A stretch of DNA of 59,580 bases from positions 1 to 59,580 of IMG/VR virus record IMGVR_UViG_3300046167_000203; one strand, given 5' to 3'. The notes beneath the pieces were generated by a model. The model did no database searches, was not told where the DNA came from, and was given only the letters and a program-made list of their open reading frames with translations. Position numbers and translations under genes: made by a program. Origin of the DNA: a virus. Shown piece after piece: positions 25,514 through 32,771 of this stretch (positions are counted from its first letter, which is position 1; the number at the start of each line of letters is the position of its first letter).

Positions 25514-27550
25514 ATGCATAATATTATTGCATGTGAATTAGTTTCAGCGGTTGAGAAAAATACTTTATCAGCTTTGAAATATGTAACTGATTTAAAACTC
25601 AAGAAATTAAATATTAAGTGGGGCGGTTATACTGCATCCACTAGTTGGGAATATAATGACAAGAATGAATTAATTTCTAATATTAATTTTCCACCAATCA
25701 AAGCTGATGCCAAGATTACTAATTATATGGCTGAGGTTTATACGGGTTTTGCCTTACATGAGATAGGGCATAATCTCTGCACTCAAAAAGATGTTTGGAA
25801 TAAAGCAGTAGCCTTGGAGAGAAGAGGTCAGGTTGGAATTACAAGACTTTTAAATGCCTTGGAAGACCCTAGACAAGAAAAAGAATTATTGTCTAGATGT
25901 CATTTTGAGGGTGCTAAAAATGTTCTTGAAAAGTTAACCGCTTGGGCAGTTGATGAAAGTATCAAGAATGGTTTTAAAGCTGATGATCCTAGAAATTTTT
26001 CATACTGCTTAAACATCTTGGCTTATATCGATATGTGCGGGTATAGTGTCCCGTCAATAGGTTCTGCTGAAGATTTGTTAGTATCTAGCGGTAAACTTAG
26101 ACATGACCTAGAAACGGCTTTAATCAAGTTAAAAGCATGTAAAAATACTCAAGATGTTTTAGACTTATGCATTGAGTTGATGGGGCAGTATTCAAACCAA
26201 AACCAAAATCAAAGCAATCAGGGTATGGGTGTTCCTGAGAAATCTGAAGATGGGTCTGAAAGTTCTGAAGATAAATCTGAAGATGGTTCTGAAAGTTCTG
26301 AAGATGGTTCTGAAAGTTCTGAAGATAAATCTGAAGATGGTTCTGAAAGTTCTGAAGATGGTTCTGAAAGTTCTAAAGATAAATCTGAAGATGGTTCTGA
26401 AAGTTCTGAAGATGGTTCTGAAAGTTCTGAAGATAGTTCTGAAAGTTCTTCATCATCTCAAAATACTGTCAATGTTGATCGATCAGGAGAAGAAGAGCAG
26501 TCAGGTGGTTCTATATCTATAGATTTATCTGATCAGTCTTTTAAGAATAAAGAAGATTATCTACAAGAAGATGCTAAAAATAATCCTGATAAAAATGTTG
26601 ATGGAGATAGACATTCTAGAAATGAAGATTTAAAAGCAGAAACTTACAATGTTAATCAGATGGTCGATTGTGATGATGAACATTTATCTAGACGTTTAGA
26701 TAATAAACTCAAATCAGTTGATAGAGCATTAAAATTAGTTAATGTTTCTGATTGCTCTCAAACTTTATCTAGAATTCTTAAAAATCCTGATAGACGTGGG
26801 TCTAAAAGACATAGAGACAGAGGTAAATTAGATGTTAGGAAATTAGGGAAATTATGTACTAATACTCCTAATATGTTTTATCAGCCTTGGAAACAAAAAG
26901 GCACTAAAACTGCCGTATCATTGTTGATTGATACATCATCATCTATGAGAGATAGAGATTGGGGCAACATAAGAGTTAACAATGCTAAGGAAAGTATAAA
27001 CTTAGCAATGATTTTGGGTAATGCTTTGCATAAAGTTCAAGTAAAATATGCAGTAGGTTGTTATCCTTATGCGGAGACACAAAGAGGTCAGGTTGTTTCA
27101 CTATCTGAGGGTACTGAGTATTATGATGACCCTTACACTTTACTGAAAGATCATGACCATAATTGGATCAAGTCTAAAAAGTTTATTGCATCTCAACACG
27201 GTAAGGCGGGCGGTGGAACACCTACCCATCAAGCTATGATGGCTGAGGGTCTTAGGCTTAGGAAAAGGTCTGAAGATCGTAAGGTTATGATTATTATAAC
27301 TGATGGAGCACCTAACTCAATTAAGCGAACCCAACAAGCCAAAAAGATTATGGCTAAATGGGGAATTGAGGTTATTGGTCTGATCTTATGTCTTTACAAA
27401 ATCTATGCTCACATAGACCCACAACAACAAAAAAGACTAGATGAGTTTGTAAAAGATTTTGATGGTTGCTTTGATCATTTCGTAGTTGAGGGATCAGCTA
27501 AAGACATGATTAAAAAAGGTCTTCACGATCTAAACAAAATACTTCGATAA
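25514..27550 (+). CDS. CobT-like VWA-domain protein, 678 aa
   Basis: The N-terminal domain has HEIGH at residues 82-86 and NALEDPRQE at 114-122, as in CobT and related chelatase or peptidase-like proteins. Residues about 237-316 are an acidic Ser/Glu/Asp repeat linker. The C-terminal VWA domain starts before residue 470 and has the metal-ion site DTSSS at 473-477 (Asp473, Ser475, Ser477) and a later GGTPTHQA loop. This is the domain order of CobT, the partner of CobS in aerobic cobaltochelatase; the CobS-like gene is directly upstream. Whether it inserts cobalt or acts as another AAA/VWA remodeller cannot be read from sequence. Confidence 0.85.
   Translation: MHNIIACELVSAVEKNTLSALKYVTDLKLKKLNIKWGGYTASTSWEYNDKNELISNINFPPIKADAKITNYMAEVYTGFALHEIGHNLCTQKDVWNKAVALERRGQVGITRLLNALEDPRQEKELLSRCHFEGAKNVLEKLTAWAVDESIKNGFKADDPRNFSYCLNILAYIDMCGYSVPSIGSAEDLLVSSGKLRHDLETALIKLKACKNTQDVLDLCIELMGQYSNQNQNQSNQGMGVPEKSEDGSESSEDKSEDGSESSEDGSESSEDKSEDGSESSEDGSESSKDKSEDGSESSEDGSESSEDSSESSSSSQNTVNVDRSGEEEQSGGSISIDLSDQSFKNKEDYLQEDAKNNPDKNVDGDRHSRNEDLKAETYNVNQMVDCDDEHLSRRLDNKLKSVDRALKLVNVSDCSQTLSRILKNPDRRGSKRHRDRGKLDVRKLGKLCTNTPNMFYQPWKQKGTKTAVSLLIDTSSSMRDRDWGNIRVNNAKESINLAMILGNALHKVQVKYAVGCYPYAETQRGQVVSLSEGTEYYDDPYTLLKDHDHNWIKSKKFIASQHGKAGGGTPTHQAMMAEGLRLRKRSEDRKVMIIITDGAPNSIKRTQQAKKIMAKWGIEVIGLILCLYKIYAHIDPQQQKRLDEFVKDFDGCFDHFVVEGSAKDMIKKGLHDLNKILR
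26245..26450 (+). repeat. Tandem repeat coding an acidic Ser/Glu/Asp linker
   Basis: Repeated GATGGTTCTGAAAGTTCTGAA units, some with GATAAATCTGAA between them, make about nine copies in the VWA gene. The protein reads as repeated DGSESSE and DKSE blocks. High DNA identity between units points to recent expansion by slippage. Confidence 0.9.
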
Positions 27551-27557
27551 AATTTTA

Positions 27558-27587
27558 TAGTGGGGCAGTTTTAGAATTGCCCTACTA
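27558..27587 (+). terminator. GGGGCA hairpin 4
   Basis: TAGTGGGGCA (27558-27567) with TGCCCTACTA (27578-27587), ten pairs with one G-U. There is no U-run; the arm ends exactly where ribozyme 4 starts, so after self-cleavage the hairpin would protect the 3' side of the CobT-like mRNA rather than terminate it. Confidence 0.6.
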
Positions 27588-27635
27588 ACCACCTGATGAG
27601 ACCCTTTAGCAAGGTCGAAACATTTATGTCGTGGT
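27588..27635 (+). ncRNA. Hammerhead ribozyme 4, type I
   Basis: Stem I ACCAC (27588-27592) with GTGGT (27631-27635); core CTGATGA (27593-27599); stem II GACC (27600-27603) with GGTC (27613-27616); core GAA (27617-27619); stem III ACAT (27620-27623) with ATGT (27626-27629) over a two-base loop; cleavage base C at 27630. Stems I and II are the same as in ribozyme 3, loop II and stem III differ in length, so the two are related copies. Cut lies 66 bases before the next ATG. Confidence 0.9.
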
Positions 27636-27654
27636 AGCTAATTAATATCACAAG

Positions 27655-27695
27655 TTGACAGACTTAACACACAATCAAACTAATGGAGTTTCATT
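27655..27695 (+). promoter_or_regulatory. Conserved early leader before the 189-aa gene
   Basis: TTGACAGACT at 27655, then ACACACAATCAAAC, then TGGAG before ATG 27696. Same word order as at 25469, 37147 and 40183. Confidence 0.55.
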
Positions 27696-28265
27696 ATGAA
27701 TAATGAAAATAATTTAAATCTTTATGAGGTCACTACTAATAGACTTCAAAAAGTTAAAGCGGGTCGTTTTGTCCTTTCAGTATGGAGAGGAAAGACTGCT
27801 TATAAAGATGATGTAATCAAATGTTTTTTACCTGATGACGATCCTAGTTATGAGGACAGATTTGCTATAATTGACGTTAAACCTCTTTGGATTGAAAAGA
27901 AAAATCTTAAATATGTAAGGTCATTATCTGAAAAAGAAATAAAGCTATTAAATGATCACAATTTAATTAAAAGTGACAAAGCAGATGACATCTTTATTTA
28001 TGGTAAATTTATAAAAGAAAGTGAAAAGGCTCTCTTGATTAAGTTTGCTAATAAAATTGATGTTTGGATTGCTAAATCCCTAATCATTAATGATAGAATA
28101 TATAATCTAAAAAATCGTGAAGATATTTGTTTTGAATTTCCTAGATGGCTAGTTAATGACAAGTTAGGGAAAGACATAGCTGACAAGTTTGCTGATGCTA
28201 AAACTATTATCTGTGAAAACTTATTGTACAACCATCCTAAATTATGGGGAGGTGCTAATGAGTAA
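27696..28265 (+). CDS. Unknown protein, 189 aa
   Basis: No family recognised. Mixed alpha/beta, rich in Lys, Asp and Trp, with a VWRGKTAYKDDVIKCFLPDDDP segment near the N-terminus and no membrane helix. The last 8 bases overlap the next ATG. First gene after ribozyme 4 and probable head of the run of small genes that continues to 30528. Confidence 0.78.
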   Translation: MNNENNLNLYEVTTNRLQKVKAGRFVLSVWRGKTAYKDDVIKCFLPDDDPSYEDRFAIIDVKPLWIEKKNLKYVRSLSEKEIKLLNDHNLIKSDKADDIFIYGKFIKESEKALLIKFANKIDVWIAKSLIINDRIYNLKNREDICFEFPRWLVNDKLGKDIADKFADAKTIICENLLYNHPKLWGGANE

Positions 28266-28482
28266 GATTAAAAAATTTCTAATCTTTATGTCTGTGATCT
28301 ATTTCTTTTTTGGGTTCGCAATTCTGGATCTGGTTGAGACAAATATTGCTTTATCCCAACCTACTGATTGGATCATGTGGGCAATATCAACTATGTTTAT
28401 TCTAGTTGGCATTGTCTTGCCCATCATCGTAATTGAAAGTGAATATTCTTTTAAGAGGTGGAGCAATGGGAACAGAAAATAA
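28258..28482 (+). CDS. Small membrane protein, 74 aa
   Basis: Two membrane helices are clear: residues about 7-26 (FLIFMSVIYFFFGFAILDLV) and 41-60 (MWAISTMFILVGIVLPIIVI), with Lys-rich ends. Start ATG 28258 has GGGGAGG upstream and overlaps the previous stop by 8 bases. Candidate superinfection-exclusion or lysis-timing protein; function not shown. Confidence 0.75.
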   Translation: MSKIKKFLIFMSVIYFFFGFAILDLVETNIALSQPTDWIMWAISTMFILVGIVLPIIVIESEYSFKRWSNGNRK

Positions 28483-28915
28483 AATACCATCTGTGCCTGA
28501 TGAACTTTTAAGAAAAAGATTTTCTAAAAAATCTAGCCACGCAGGTAATACAAAAGCATTTCCAATTGAGGACATTAGACAGACACAGACAACGATCACG
28601 TCTGATCAACTTCGTGTCTGTCTTTTAGCCTTGGATATGTCTAGTAAAGAACTCTGCGGATTGTTCAAAGTTAATGACCAAGTTGTTAGAAATTGGTTGA
28701 ACAGTCGAACAAGTATACCAAAAGGTATTTCAGATTATCTAAGATTAAAAGTATCCATGAGGATCAGAGCCTTATCTATATCAACGGGTACTCCCGTCAG
28801 TTTAGATGAGGATTTACCATCTAGGATTCCAAGTGTTCGCAGTCTATCTGCGATCGAGACAATTCTACAAAACTTAAAACATTACTTACTTTATGAAAGG
28901 AACGACAATGAATAA
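28466..28915 (+). CDS. Helix-turn-helix DNA-binding protein, 149 aa
   Basis: The central region LRVCLLALDMSSKELCGLFKVNDQVVRNWLNSRTSIPKGI has the pattern of an XRE/Cro-type helix-turn-helix, with the recognition helix around NDQVVRNWLNS. An RQTQTTITSDQ leader and a Ser-rich C-terminal helical part flank it. ATG 28466 is preferred over the frame opening at 28433 because AGAGGTGGAG lies just before it. Overlaps both neighbours. A phage transcription regulator, possibly of the GTCTGTGTC-type sites; that link is inference. Confidence 0.7.
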   Translation: MGTENKIPSVPDELLRKRFSKKSSHAGNTKAFPIEDIRQTQTTITSDQLRVCLLALDMSSKELCGLFKVNDQVVRNWLNSRTSIPKGISDYLRLKVSMRIRALSISTGTPVSLDEDLPSRIPSVRSLSAIETILQNLKHYLLYERNDNE

Positions 28916-29321
28916 TCAAAACTATTCAAAAATGGAAACCAATGTAGTTCAATCTCTTGATCCACAATTTCCACATTTAAAACTAACCCATACCATGTGG
29001 GATAAAAATAATATTGATGCGGGAGTATTTGAAAGGTTCGCATCTTTGTACGGTGTTGACTTTAAGACTATGACAAATGGAGATAAGCAGACTTTGTCCG
29101 CAGTCTTTAGGTTTAATGGAGTTGATACTCCAACCAAGGTTAACTTCTATAAGACTAAGGCTCGTGGAGATAAAAGATTTAGTATCCAATCCATCAAGCA
29201 AAAGTCTAAAGCGGGAGACATCATTGCTTTAACTTATGAGCATGATCCTCAGACAAATAAAAATATTATTATTTTAAACTTATCTGCACAGGCAGAAAAC
29301 AGGGAGAAAATTTATGGATAA
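28908..29321 (+). CDS. Unknown protein, 137 aa
   Basis: No family recognised. Basic, with a SKAGDIIALTYEHDPQTNKNIIILNLS beta region at the end. ATG 28908 has AAAGGAACG upstream and overlaps the upstream stop by 8 bases. Part of the tightly packed small-gene run. Confidence 0.72.
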   Translation: MNNQNYSKMETNVVQSLDPQFPHLKLTHTMWDKNNIDAGVFERFASLYGVDFKTMTNGDKQTLSAVFRFNGVDTPTKVNFYKTKARGDKRFSIQSIKQKSKAGDIIALTYEHDPQTNKNIIILNLSAQAENREKIYG

Positions 29322-29547
29322 GATAAAAGCACTACATACAGAGAGAGACAATCTCATGTCTGCAATAGATCAGAAAGATGATTTGATTAACAAGATTAAA
29401 TCATGGTTGATAGATGAGGTTAAATATCAGCAACCTATCATTGATGGAGAAGAAATTCTTACTGATGGTACTGATGATATCTGCGAGGGCAGACACGAAT
29501 GTGCTGAGGGTTTACTTAATCAAATAGAAGAATGGGAGAATAAATAA
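29314..29547 (+). CDS. Small acidic coiled protein, 77 aa
   Basis: No family recognised. Starts with a heptad-like helix (IKALHTERDNLMSAIDQKDDLINKIKSW) and has one Cys pair (Cys56, Cys62). Strongly acidic. Overlaps the upstream gene by 8 bases and shares one base with the next ATG. Confidence 0.7.
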   Translation: MDKIKALHTERDNLMSAIDQKDDLINKIKSWLIDEVKYQQPIIDGEEILTDGTDDICEGRHECAEGLLNQIEEWENK

Positions 29548-29744
29548 TGGGTAATCAATCTTACTTTAAAATAGATGTGTTTGACTACGTTGATGAAGAA
29601 GAAAATGTAGAAGAAAATGGAAAACGTCTTTACATAGACATACAAAGATTAGCCTCTGATATTGAGAATGATTTTGAAAAACACCCCGCCTATAAAGACC
29701 ATATAGTTGAAATTGTTGGTGTAGAAAGATGGGAGAATGCATAA
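29547..29744 (+). CDS. Small acidic protein, 65 aa
   Basis: Acidic with a VDEEENVEENGKR loop; no family recognised. Its stop and the next ATG share one base (TAATG). Small acidic early phage proteins often inhibit host factors or defences; nothing specific is visible. Confidence 0.65.
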   Translation: MGNQSYFKIDVFDYVDEEENVEENGKRLYIDIQRLASDIENDFEKHPAYKDHIVEIVGVERWENA

Positions 29745-29902
29745 TGAAAACTTTTGAAATAGAAGTATGGAAAGAAGTTACTGAAGTATGGGTAGTTAGA
29801 GCAGACAACAAAGAAGATGCAAAAGCAAACTATACTGACGGACATGAAAAAATATCTCAAACTGAATCAATAGATTTTAAAAGAATAGAGGAGTTAAAAT
29901 AA
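29744..29902 (+). CDS. Small protein, 52 aa
   Basis: Begins MKTFEIEVWKEVTEVWVVRADNKEDAKANY, a beta-beta-alpha pattern seen in many small phage proteins, ending in a Lys/Glu tail. No named family. Stop and next ATG share one base. Confidence 0.65.
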   Translation: MKTFEIEVWKEVTEVWVVRADNKEDAKANYTDGHEKISQTESIDFKRIEELK

Positions 29903-30066
29903 TGGCTAAAGAAAAAATGGGATGTGATTACTGCGATCACATCGAATATTACGAGGATGAAAATAGTTTTTTCCAAGGCGAAATGTTTGGTTTGAAAGAC
30001 GATAGTGTTTCGTGTCCTGATTGTTTAGAAAAGCAACCAACCTCAAATCTTGTATGGGAGAATTAA
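29902..30066 (+). CDS. Small zinc-ribbon protein, 54 aa
   Basis: Two CxxC pairs, CDYC at residues 8-11 and CPDC at 38-41, give a complete four-Cys zinc ribbon. Acidic between the knuckles. GAGGAG lies before ATG 29902; the next ATG follows the stop by two bases. Could bind nucleic acid or a host protein. Confidence 0.7.
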   Translation: MAKEKMGCDYCDHIEYYEDENSFFQGEMFGLKDDSVSCPDCLEKQPTSNLVWEN

Positions 30067-30068
30067 TA

Positions 30069-30377
30069 ATGGGTTTACATTATGATACTAGAAAATGTGA
30101 TCTAGAAAATGTTGGTAAGGATATTATTGAAACTATGATCCATATGACAATGTTAATAGAGGTTGGACATTTTACAGAAAAAAATATCCAAGAAATCTAT
30201 TATAGAATTTGTATGATGGAAATGTTTCATGGCAGTCCATTCTTATTTGATGGTAAAACTAATAAATCTATATTAGCAGACTTAGAATTAGTTAAAAAAT
30301 TTATTGGATTAAAAACCAATGTAACTAATGTCTCAATTAAAAAATGGTTTGCTAAAAGGTTGAAAAATCATGGATGA
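30069..30377 (+). CDS. Unknown helical protein, 102 aa
   Basis: Mostly helical with several Met-rich stretches (IIETMIHMTMLIEVGHF, RICMMEMF), no clear membrane segment and a basic end. ATG 30069 is preferred because GGGAGAATTAATA precedes it; the frame is open further upstream but would overlap the zinc-ribbon gene. Overlaps the next gene by 8 bases. Confidence 0.7.
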   Translation: MGLHYDTRKCDLENVGKDIIETMIHMTMLIEVGHFTEKNIQEIYYRICMMEMFHGSPFLFDGKTNKSILADLELVKKFIGLKTNVTNVSIKKWFAKRLKNHG

Positions 30378-30528
30378 ACTTCTTATCCTTGCCTATGATC
30401 TCAAGCATCAATTAGATTGCTATGAGTATAAAGCAGATACATATGTGGATGGTGTGGAGACACACCTTTCCGCTTATGAACGTATTCAAAAAATCATTCA
30501 CCTGCTTGAAAAAAATAATAAATCGTAA
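30370..30528 (+). CDS. Small helical protein, 52 aa
   Basis: One to two amphipathic helices (LLILAYDLKHQLDCYEYK; SAYERIQKIIHLLEKNNKS). The last codons (from 30516) also form the outer strand of ribozyme 5, so coding and ribozyme sequence are shared. No family recognised. Confidence 0.65.
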   Translation: MDELLILAYDLKHQLDCYEYKADTYVDGVETHLSAYERIQKIIHLLEKNNKS

Positions 30529-30608
30529 ATGTTGAAACATCCAAGTTTACTTGGGTGTCTGTGTCTTGTGACTGAGACATACTGACGAGGCAGTTCCTCG
30601 ATTTATTA
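30516..30608 (+). ncRNA. Hammerhead ribozyme 5, type II
   Basis: Open stem II: TAATAAATCG (30516-30525) with CGATTTATTA (30599-30608), ten perfect pairs, then TGTT (30530-30533) with GGCA (30589-30592) next to the core. Core GAA (30534-30536); stem III ACATCCAAG (30537-30545) with CTTGGGTGT (30550-30558); cleavage base C 30559; stem I TGTGTCT (30560-30566) with AGACATA (30575-30581); core CTGACGA (30582-30588). The core-proximal stem II has two G-U pairs. Its 5' arm overlaps the end of the 52-aa gene. The cut is 74 bases before the next ATG. Confidence 0.88.
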
Positions 30609-30632
30609 GTTGACAGACTATGGAGAAACACA

Positions 30633-30947
30633 ATGGCTAATTACAGAATGGAAATGTATTACAATTCCAATCCGCAATTTGTAAGCATGATCAAAACATT
30701 TGTCCAAGATATTATAGACAAGGATGAAAACTTTGATAATGCATATGAATACTTTGAATATGATGGGAAGTTTTTTGACGTTCATATATTCAAAGATCAA
30801 TCACACATAAAGGCATATGTCTATTGGACTATCTTTAAGTTTATAGATCAGCAAGACCTTTTCATAACTCAAGAACATGACGTTATGCCACTTGGTTACT
30901 TCCAGGGAAGAGAAGAGGGGGCAGACTATGTACAAGCACAAGCCTAA
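30633..30947 (+). CDS. Unknown acidic protein, 104 aa
   Basis: No family recognised. Alpha/beta pattern (RMEMYYNSNPQFVSMIKTFVQ ... FDVHIFKDQSHIKAYVYW). It is preceded by the TTGACAGACT leader word at 30610 and TGGAG, and follows ribozyme 5. Overlaps the next gene by 20 bases. Confidence 0.72.
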   Translation: MANYRMEMYYNSNPQFVSMIKTFVQDIIDKDENFDNAYEYFEYDGKFFDVHIFKDQSHIKAYVYWTIFKFIDQQDLFITQEHDVMPLGYFQGREEGADYVQAQA

Positions 30948-31149
30948 AGAAAAGTCTTGGTCTACTGCACAACTATTCCATGTCTACTTAAATGAAATGA
31001 GATTTCCAATTTGTGGACTCAGACATGTCTTTGCAGTTGTAGGTTATAAATGGGTAAGAATATTTGTCCCATTTCATAACATCAAATTTAAAGTTAATCG
31101 ATCCATTTGGAACAAAATGGATGTCAAACAATTAGAGGGAGAAAGCTGA
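30928..31149 (+). CDS. Small basic protein, 73 aa
   Basis: Basic and aromatic (WSTAQLFHVYLNEMRFPICG; VGYKWVRIFVPF), no family recognised. ATG 30928 follows AGAGGGGGCAG, so it is preferred over the frame opening at 30877. The stop shares one base with the next ATG. Confidence 0.65.
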   Translation: MYKHKPKEKSWSTAQLFHVYLNEMRFPICGLRHVFAVVGYKWVRIFVPFHNIKFKVNRSIWNKMDVKQLEGES

Positions 31150-31373
31150 TGGCTAGATATCATGGGGATGCCTTTGACGAGGCATGTGAAGAAAACTTAG
31201 GTCATACCAATTGGGGATATGCGACACTCAAAGACCTTGAAAGAATTGTAGCTAAAGAAAAAGCTAGAATACTTAGAACGGGTAAGGGAAGTGAGGGCAT
31301 TGGCTTTGGCGATGACATCGAATGTTTAGTTATTTTCTATAATGAACCTTTAGAGGAGGATGAAGATGAGTAA
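31149..31373 (+). CDS. Small acidic protein, 74 aa
   Basis: Acidic with LEEDEDE end; a helix TLKDLERIVAKEKARIL in the middle. ATG 31149 overlaps the upstream TGA and has GGGAGAAAGC before it. No family recognised. Confidence 0.68.
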   Translation: MARYHGDAFDEACEENLGHTNWGYATLKDLERIVAKEKARILRTGKGSEGIGFGDDIECLVIFYNEPLEEDEDE

Positions 31374-31626
31374 AAAAGATTACACAGTCAAGTTTGACGT
31401 TAACATTTGGTTTGATAATAATTTTTCTATTGAGGCTAGTTCTCAAGAAGAGGCTGAAGAAAAAGCTAAACTGTTAATGAAAGAAATTCAAGATGACTTT
31501 AATAATACAAAGCCTACAAACGGAAGTGTATTTCACACATCTAAATCTAAAAAATTTCTTGGGGAATTAGATCAATGGTTCTTTGGGGATTGTCAATTAG
31601 ATACTGTTTATGTTGAGGAGGATTAA
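31366..31626 (+). CDS. Small acidic protein, 86 aa
   Basis: Pattern of beta strand, EASSQEEAEEKAKLLM helix, beta strand; this helix-after-strand layout recurs in the 52-aa protein at 29744. ATG 31366 is preferred to ATG 31360 because GAGGAGG lies seven bases upstream of it. No family recognised. Confidence 0.68.
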   Translation: MSKKDYTVKFDVNIWFDNNFSIEASSQEEAEEKAKLLMKEIQDDFNNTKPTNGSVFHTSKSKKFLGELDQWFFGDCQLDTVYVEED

Positions 31627-31863
31627 ATGACTACACAATTTGTGACGAAAGCAGACTATGTTTATAAAAGAAAAAATGGTGGCACAACTTTATGCTATGG
31701 CACTCTAGAAGAGGACAGTAATTTTGTTCTCGCATGTGACAATGAAAATCTAGATGGTACTTGGGCAGAAAGAGACCCCGAAAAGCAGAAATCTTGGAAA
31801 GATGTTTGCGAACATTTAGAAAAGGTTTATGACGAAAACATCGAGCAAATAGAGACTTGCTGA
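31627..31863 (+). CDS. Small acidic protein, 78 aa
   Basis: Starts directly after the previous stop, with GAGGAGGATTAA before ATG 31627. Acidic, three Cys, Trp-containing; no family recognised. Last gene of the rightward early run, followed by a terminator. Confidence 0.68.
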   Translation: MTTQFVTKADYVYKRKNGGTTLCYGTLEEDSNFVLACDNENLDGTWAERDPEKQKSWKDVCEHLEKVYDENIEQIETC

Positions 31864-31887
31864 AAAAACAAGCCTTTTTAAGAGCCA

Positions 31888-31919
31888 TACAGACGGGTTA
31901 ACAATACTCGTCTGTATGA
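31888..31919. terminator. Hairpin between convergent genes
   Basis: ATACAGACG and CGTCTGTAT form a nine-base stem over a 13-base loop in the 65-bp space between the rightward 78-aa gene and the leftward zinc-ribbon gene. The symmetrical position suggests it ends transcripts from both sides; U-tails are weak. Confidence 0.55.
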
Positions 31920-31928
31920 TTGTACCCC

Positions 31929-32150
31929 TTAATTATGGGGCATTCCTCTCATTTGGATAGTGTATCCACACTCCAAACATTCCACCGCAGTACATTCAAA
32001 ATCGAGATCATCATAATTAGGAGACCGCTCCACAATTGCTTGACCTATATCAGGGTCTAAATGAATACTCCAATTAATAGAGTTACATTCATTACAAGCT
32101 AGATGATACTTCTTTGCTCTTTTGAATTTAGGTCGAATAACTTTTCCCAT
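31929..32150 (-). CDS. Zinc-ribbon protein, 73 aa
   Basis: CNEC near residues 19-22 and CLEC near 61-64 make a four-Cys zinc ribbon, with a lone extra Cys between. The basic N-terminus (GKVIRPKFKRAKKYH) fits nucleic-acid binding. ATG 32150 shares one base with the stop of the RuvC-like gene (TAATG), so it is translated with the nuclease. Confidence 0.75.
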   Translation of the reverse strand: MGKVIRPKFKRAKKYHLACNECNSINWSIHLDPDIGQAIVERSPNYDDLDFECTAVECLECGYTIQMRGMPHN

Positions 32151-32611
32151 TAAAAAACTCCATCCATTACACATTGTAATATACTAATCGCATCAGCCTC
32201 GTCTTCTGTCTGAGGGTCTAGATCAGGATACTTCTCGACAACTGCTTGTCTGACAATATCCTTTGATGCAATTCCAATCCCGCACATATGTTTCTTGATA
32301 GTGGTAACGCCAATTGATCTGTACGGGATAGACATCTCTTCACAGACAGACATCAAGACACCTCGCAACTCTCCATAAATCTGTCCCGCATATGTCCCGC
32401 TATGTCTTTGGACTAATTCAAAACCTAATTCTTCGATGGGTTCTATCTCATCAAACAATTCCATTAAATGTCTTCTCATCATAAGAGGTCTCATCCCGCC
32501 CCCGCTAATTCTAGCTTTAGACGTGTCAAATCTGATGTGTCTGATGACTGAATCTTTCCTCCAAGCAACCCCGCAAAGAGTTCCTATATCAACACCAACT
32601 AATGTTCCCAT
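32150..32611 (-). CDS. RuvC-like Holliday junction resolvase, 153 aa
   Basis: RNase H-fold nuclease. The four acidic residues fall where RuvC has them: Asp8 (LVGVDIGT), Glu65 (LGFELV), Asp137 and Asp140 (EDEADA); RuvC of E. coli uses Asp7, Glu66, Asp138 and Asp141. The HSGTYAGQIYGELRGVL segment is typical of the phage branch. It would resolve branched replication products or trim DNA before packaging. Promoter-like boxes lie 67 bases upstream. Confidence 0.88.
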   Translation of the reverse strand: MGTLVGVDIGTLCGVAWRKDSVIRHIRFDTSKARISGGGMRPLMMRRHLMELFDEIEPIEELGFELVQRHSGTYAGQIYGELRGVLMSVCEEMSIPYRSIGVTTIKKHMCGIGIASKDIVRQAVVEKYPDLDPQTEDEADAISILQCVMDGVF

Positions 32612-32677
32612 TTATACCTACAATTCCAAGTGTTTTTTTGTCCGCAGCGAACTCAGTAAAAGTTTTTTTCTTAAAAC

Positions 32678-32704
32678 ATTATAGACACCAACATAGTCTG
32701 TCAA
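32678..32704 (-). promoter_or_regulatory. Promoter candidate for the RuvC-like gene
   Basis: Minus strand TTGACA (32704-32699), 15 bases, TATAAT (32683-32678): two perfect boxes with a short gap. GTGTCTGTGTCTAC (32707-32720) stands just upstream. The short spacing suggests need of an activator. Confidence 0.5.
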
Positions 32705-32771
32705 CGTGTCTGTGTCTACCACTATAATCTAACAAACCTTCACAGGGGCTAGCGTCAGACTTTGTGATCCA

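Noticed and set aside
26229-26522. 97-codon frame reading repeated LKMVLKVLKI
   Set aside because: It is the shifted reading of the acidic repeat in the VWA gene; the repeat itself keeps all frames free of stops.
27832-27850. CTGATGACGATCC as a hammerhead core
   Set aside because: Inside the 189-aa coding frame, without stems II and III.
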